Shown here: positions 25,970 through 28,638 of the stretch, piece by piece
How the letters are laid out: every line of letters starts with the position of its first letter
Numbering within the stretch: position 1 is the first letter of the stretch
NCBI GenBank assembly: GCA_037447655.1
Contig: JBBHKE010002802.1
Span: forward strand, 64,001 to 92,638
Reading direction: 5' to 3'
Origin: Zygnema cylindricum
Taxonomy: Eukaryota > Streptophyta > Zygnematophyceae > Zygnematales > Zygnemataceae
Length of the DNA: 28,638 bases
Translations under genes and position numbers: made by a program
The notes under the pieces: model-generated
The model's input: the letters and a program-made list of their open reading frames with translations, nothing else
What the model was told of the DNA's origin: nothing
Databases searched by the model: none

Positions 25970-26870
25970 ATGACTTGATGATATGGCATAAATGATTGGG
26001 GCATGTGCATCTAGATAGGCTAAAGAAAATGAAGAAGATGGGAGTAGTTGAGGGAATTCAGTTTGGGGACAATGAGACTTTGGGTAATTGTAGTGGATGT
26101 GCTTAAGGTAAGACCCACAGATTGCCTTTTCCAAAAACTGCAACCTATAAGGGGGAAAAGGTCCTAGATCTAGTCCATAGTGACATATGGGGACCAGCAA
26201 AGTGCCACAAGTTGGAGGGAAGAGATATATGCTTACTATTACTGATGACTAGTCTAGGTATTCCAGAGTCTATTTTCTGAAGGCAAAATCTGAAGCACCA
26301 GTTTCTTTTAAAGAGTATAAGGCATGGAGTGAGATGCTTCATAAAACTCCTATACAGAGAGTAAGAAGTGATAATAGGGGGGAATAAACTTCTAATCAGT
26401 TTGAGGATATTCTAAAAAAAAAAAAGGTTTAATACCAAAAGACTGTTCCAAGGAATCCGCAACAAAATGGTGTGGCTGAGAGATTAAATCGGACATTAAC
26501 TGATAGTGCCCAAAACATGCTAAAAGATAAAAAGACAAGAAAATGCTTCTGGGCAGAGTGAACTATGCTAGCTACCTTAAGAATAGAGTCCTCACCTCGG
26601 TAGTGAAAGGTTTAATATCTTATGAAAGATGGACAGGGAGAAAACATGATGTCTCACAGTTAAAGGTGTCTGAAGTCAAGTATACAATTTAAGTACAGAA
26701 AAAATTGAATGGAAGTTAGATCCAAGTGGAAAGCCGGAGTATCTACTTGGATATGATGAAAATGTCAAAAGATATAGAGTTTACGATCTTTGGAAAGAAG
26801 ATATTATTCTAGTTAAACACTTGGTAGTTAATGATAAAGGAAAATCAGTCGATCCCTTCAAATACACTAA
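25970..26870 (+). pseudogene. pol: Integrase relic of element E
   Basis: Zinc-finger words I-W-H-K, stop, L-G-H-V-H-L and G-N-C-S-G-C-A. Catalytic words V-H-S-D-I-W-G-P (about 26174), V-R-S-D-N-R-G-E (about 26361) and Q-Q-N-G-V-A-E-R-L-N-R (about 26461-26493) give all three acids, but they are spread over several frames with stops between. It ends with Y-L-L-G-Y-D-E-N-V-K-R-Y-R-V-Y. Inactive. Confidence 0.8.
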
Positions 26871-27189
26871 AACGGTCAGAATTAGAATTGGATCAGAAAA
26901 TGATTTAGATTCAGATTCTTTTACAGTACATCAGTTTAGCAGGACATTGTATCAGTTTAGCAGGACATTGTAGATGCAGGAAAAATTTTGACCGAGAATG
27001 ACTCCATTTTGGAGCCACAGTATCCAGTTCAACCAGAGGAAGAGGACGATGAAAGACCGGAAATGGAATTAATACATAGGGGAGAAGAGGAAATTACTCC
27101 GGAAAAATCCTAGATTACCCTCTATTCTGGCATTGGGTTTTGAAAGAGGGAGAAGAAACTATAAAAGGCTTCAAGAGAGACAAGTTAAC
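26871..27189 (+). other. Integrase-RT linker of element E
   Basis: Acidic, repeat-prone linker: D-L-D-S-D-S-F-T and, after a shift, E-E-E-D-D-E-R-P-E-M-E-L. A ~21-base tandem duplication (atcagtttagcaggacattgt) lies at about 26929-26971. It occupies the place of the N-Q-R repeat linker in element A. Confidence 0.55.
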
Positions 27190-27866
27190 AATAAGGTAGC
27201 CAAGCAGTCACATCTGAGTGAACCTCAAACTTACTTAGAGGCAATTAATAGTCCGGAAAAGAGTAGATGGGTAACAACCATTAATGATGAAATTGCTTCA
27301 ATTATGGAAGCAAATACATGGGAGTTGGTGGACTATCCACTGGACTGAAAAACGGATTCGATGTAAGTGGGTATTTTACTTGAAACTCAATCCAGATAAC
27401 ACCATCGAGCGATACAATGCTAGATCAGTGGCCAAAGGGTACAGACAGAAAGAAGGGATTGATTAAGATGAGACCTCTGCTCTTGTTGTCAGATTTCCCT
27501 CTATTCGAATTCTACTCAGTTTAGCGGCAGCGGAAGACATAGAAGTACACCAGATGGATATCAAAACGGCCTTTTTACACGAAGAATTGGAAGAAGTGAT
27601 CTTCATGCGACAGCCGGAAGGGTTTGTGGAGGAGGGGGAAGAAAGCAAGGTGTGTAGACTAATAAAATCTCTTGATAGAATGAAACAGGCTCCCCATCAA
27701 TATAATAAGAAATAAGACGACTTGTTGACGAATTTGAGATATGTCCGAATTAGTTCGGATCATTCAATCAACCTATTCGAGGATGAGGAAGGTATTATTT
27801 TCATTGCAATTTATATTGATGATTTGCTTGTTCTAAGTAAATCATAGAGAAAATTAATAAACTGAA
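27190..27866 (+). pseudogene. pol: Reverse transcriptase relic of element E
   Basis: S-E-P-Q-T-Y-L-E-A-I leads into the RT start; a frameshift near 27345 precedes K-W-V-F-Y-L-K-L-N-P-D. H-Q-M-D-I-K-T-A-F-L carries the first catalytic D, and Y-I-D-D-L-L-V-L-S-K-S (about 27813-27845) the active-site pair. Stops are at about 27463, 27713 and 27846. Close to element A throughout, with conserved catalytic residues but a dead frame. Confidence 0.87.
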
Positions 27867-27867
27867 A

Positions 27868-28638
27868 ATGGATCTCAAGAGTATATTCGAAATGAAGGAC
27901 TTGGGGGAAGCAAAACATATTTTGGGAATTCAGATGGAGAGAGATAAAGGGAAGAAAATAATTAGACTAACCCAAAAAGAGGAAATCAAAAATATGCTTG
28001 AAAAATTGCAAATGGATAAAGCAAATAGTTATACGACTCCCATGGATTTAAAGAAGGAAAATGAGGAGAGCTCAAAAAGAGGAGTTGTAATTCTTGATGA
28101 TGAGTTAGGACCGGAGGAAAGAGAATTTATGAGAAATATTTCATAAAGACACGTTGTAGGTAGCTTGATCTATTTTATGAATTGTACCACGCCCGATAGC
28201 CTGATATAGCGACAGCTGTAGGAGTACTAAGTAGGAGTTTGAATGACCTTAGGAAGAGAAATTGGGAAGCAGCCAAGAGGGTAATGAGGTACTTGATAGA
28301 AACCAAAGATCGATGGTTGCATTAAAGAGGGGATAATACTGACATCACCACTTGGAGTGATGATAGTTATGCAGATGTTCCATTGAGGAGGTGTTCATCT
28401 AGGTATGTGTTGTAGGTTGGGAATGGGGCTTGCTGTTGAAGCGGCAAGCAACAAAAGGTGATTGTTCAGTCCACCATGGAGTCTGAGTGTATGGCCTCTT
28501 TTTTGCTGTGAAGGAATTAATGTGGGTGAAACCATTGCTTCAAAAACTTGGTTATTTGAAGAATGGAGTGCATAAAATATTTTCTGTGATAATCAGTCTA
28601 CAATTGCAATTGCAATTGCAACAAATCCAAATCATCAC
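27868..28638 (+). pseudogene. pol: RT thumb and RNase H relic of element E, cut by the window edge
   Basis: The open piece 27868-28146 (E-M-K-D-L-G-E-A-K-H-I-L-G-I-Q) is the end of RT. After it come V-G-S-L-I-Y-F-M-N-C-T, the RNase H words T-W-S-D-D-S-Y-A-D-V-P (first acid), S-T-M-E-S-E (second acid) and F-C-D-N-Q-S-T-I-A-I (third acid), in more than one frame with stops. The last bases show A-T-N-P-N-H-H, so the sequence continues beyond the window. Confidence 0.85.

Larger units (their letters stand above)
24394..28638 (+). mobile_element. Element E: decayed Ty1/copia retrotransposon, runs off the right edge
   Basis: Gag, protease, integrase, reverse transcriptase and RNase H relics in copia order. 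Protein words closely follow element A (P-D-N-T-I-E-R-Y, H-Q-M-D-.-K-T-A-F-L, E-M-K-D-L-G-E-A-K), so A and E are related families. Numerous stops and frameshifts make it clearly older than A. The 3' LTR is outside the window. Confidence 0.9.

Noticed and set aside
1-28638. tRNA, rRNA or host protein-coding genes
   Set aside because: None recognised on either strand; the tRNA-like words are retrotransposon primer sites.

Overview
The window is a stack of nested transposable elements with no recognisable host gene. It suggests a large, repeat-rich eukaryotic nuclear genome. Both copia families prime from the anticodon arm of initiator tRNA-Met, a chromovirus-like gypsy element is present, and MULE, hAT-like and TA-flanked (mariner-like) elements lie nearby. 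The mix would fit a streptophyte alga or early land plant, but the sequence alone does not fix the organism.

Layout. Element A (before 1 to 5547) is a Ty1/copia retrotransposon with an 840-bp LTR; its polyprotein is nearly complete but carries two frameshifts and two stops. It sits in the leader of element B (5548-14022), a Ty3/gypsy retrotransposon with three notable traits: a cytosine-5 DNA methyltransferase-like frame on the opposite strand between gag and reverse transcriptase, an integrase ending in a PHD finger, and a 192-bp copy of its LTR end between pol and the 3' LTR. B's gag is split between its two zinc knuckles by a solo copia LTR (7257-8308; 5-bp target duplication GCTAC). B itself lies in the integrase of element C (14023-16228), a decayed gypsy element with a weak chromodomain-like tail and a probable 3' LTR.

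16229-21948 is non-coding repeat DNA. It holds a solo LTR of a third copia family D (17280-18496; target duplication CCACG), a TA-flanked MITE (18558-19088), an old ~0.7-1 kb repeat present twice, and a hAT-like MITE (20183-20523) inside the second copy. 21949-22943 is a short LTR fragment fused to a MULE transposase relic, followed by degenerate ~33-bp repeats. 23366-28638 is element E, a badly decayed copia whose LTR family also produced the solo LTR inside B's gag; it runs off the right edge in RNase H.

How the parts work together. A, B, C and E are autonomous-type retrotransposons with Gag (RNA packaging), protease, reverse transcriptase, RNase H and integrase domains, though every copy here is damaged. 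B is the most unusual: a possible DNA-methylation writer and a histone-tail reader in one element. In the three copia LTR families A, D and E, the gag start codon lies inside the LTR and gag is read through the primer-binding site in the same phase.
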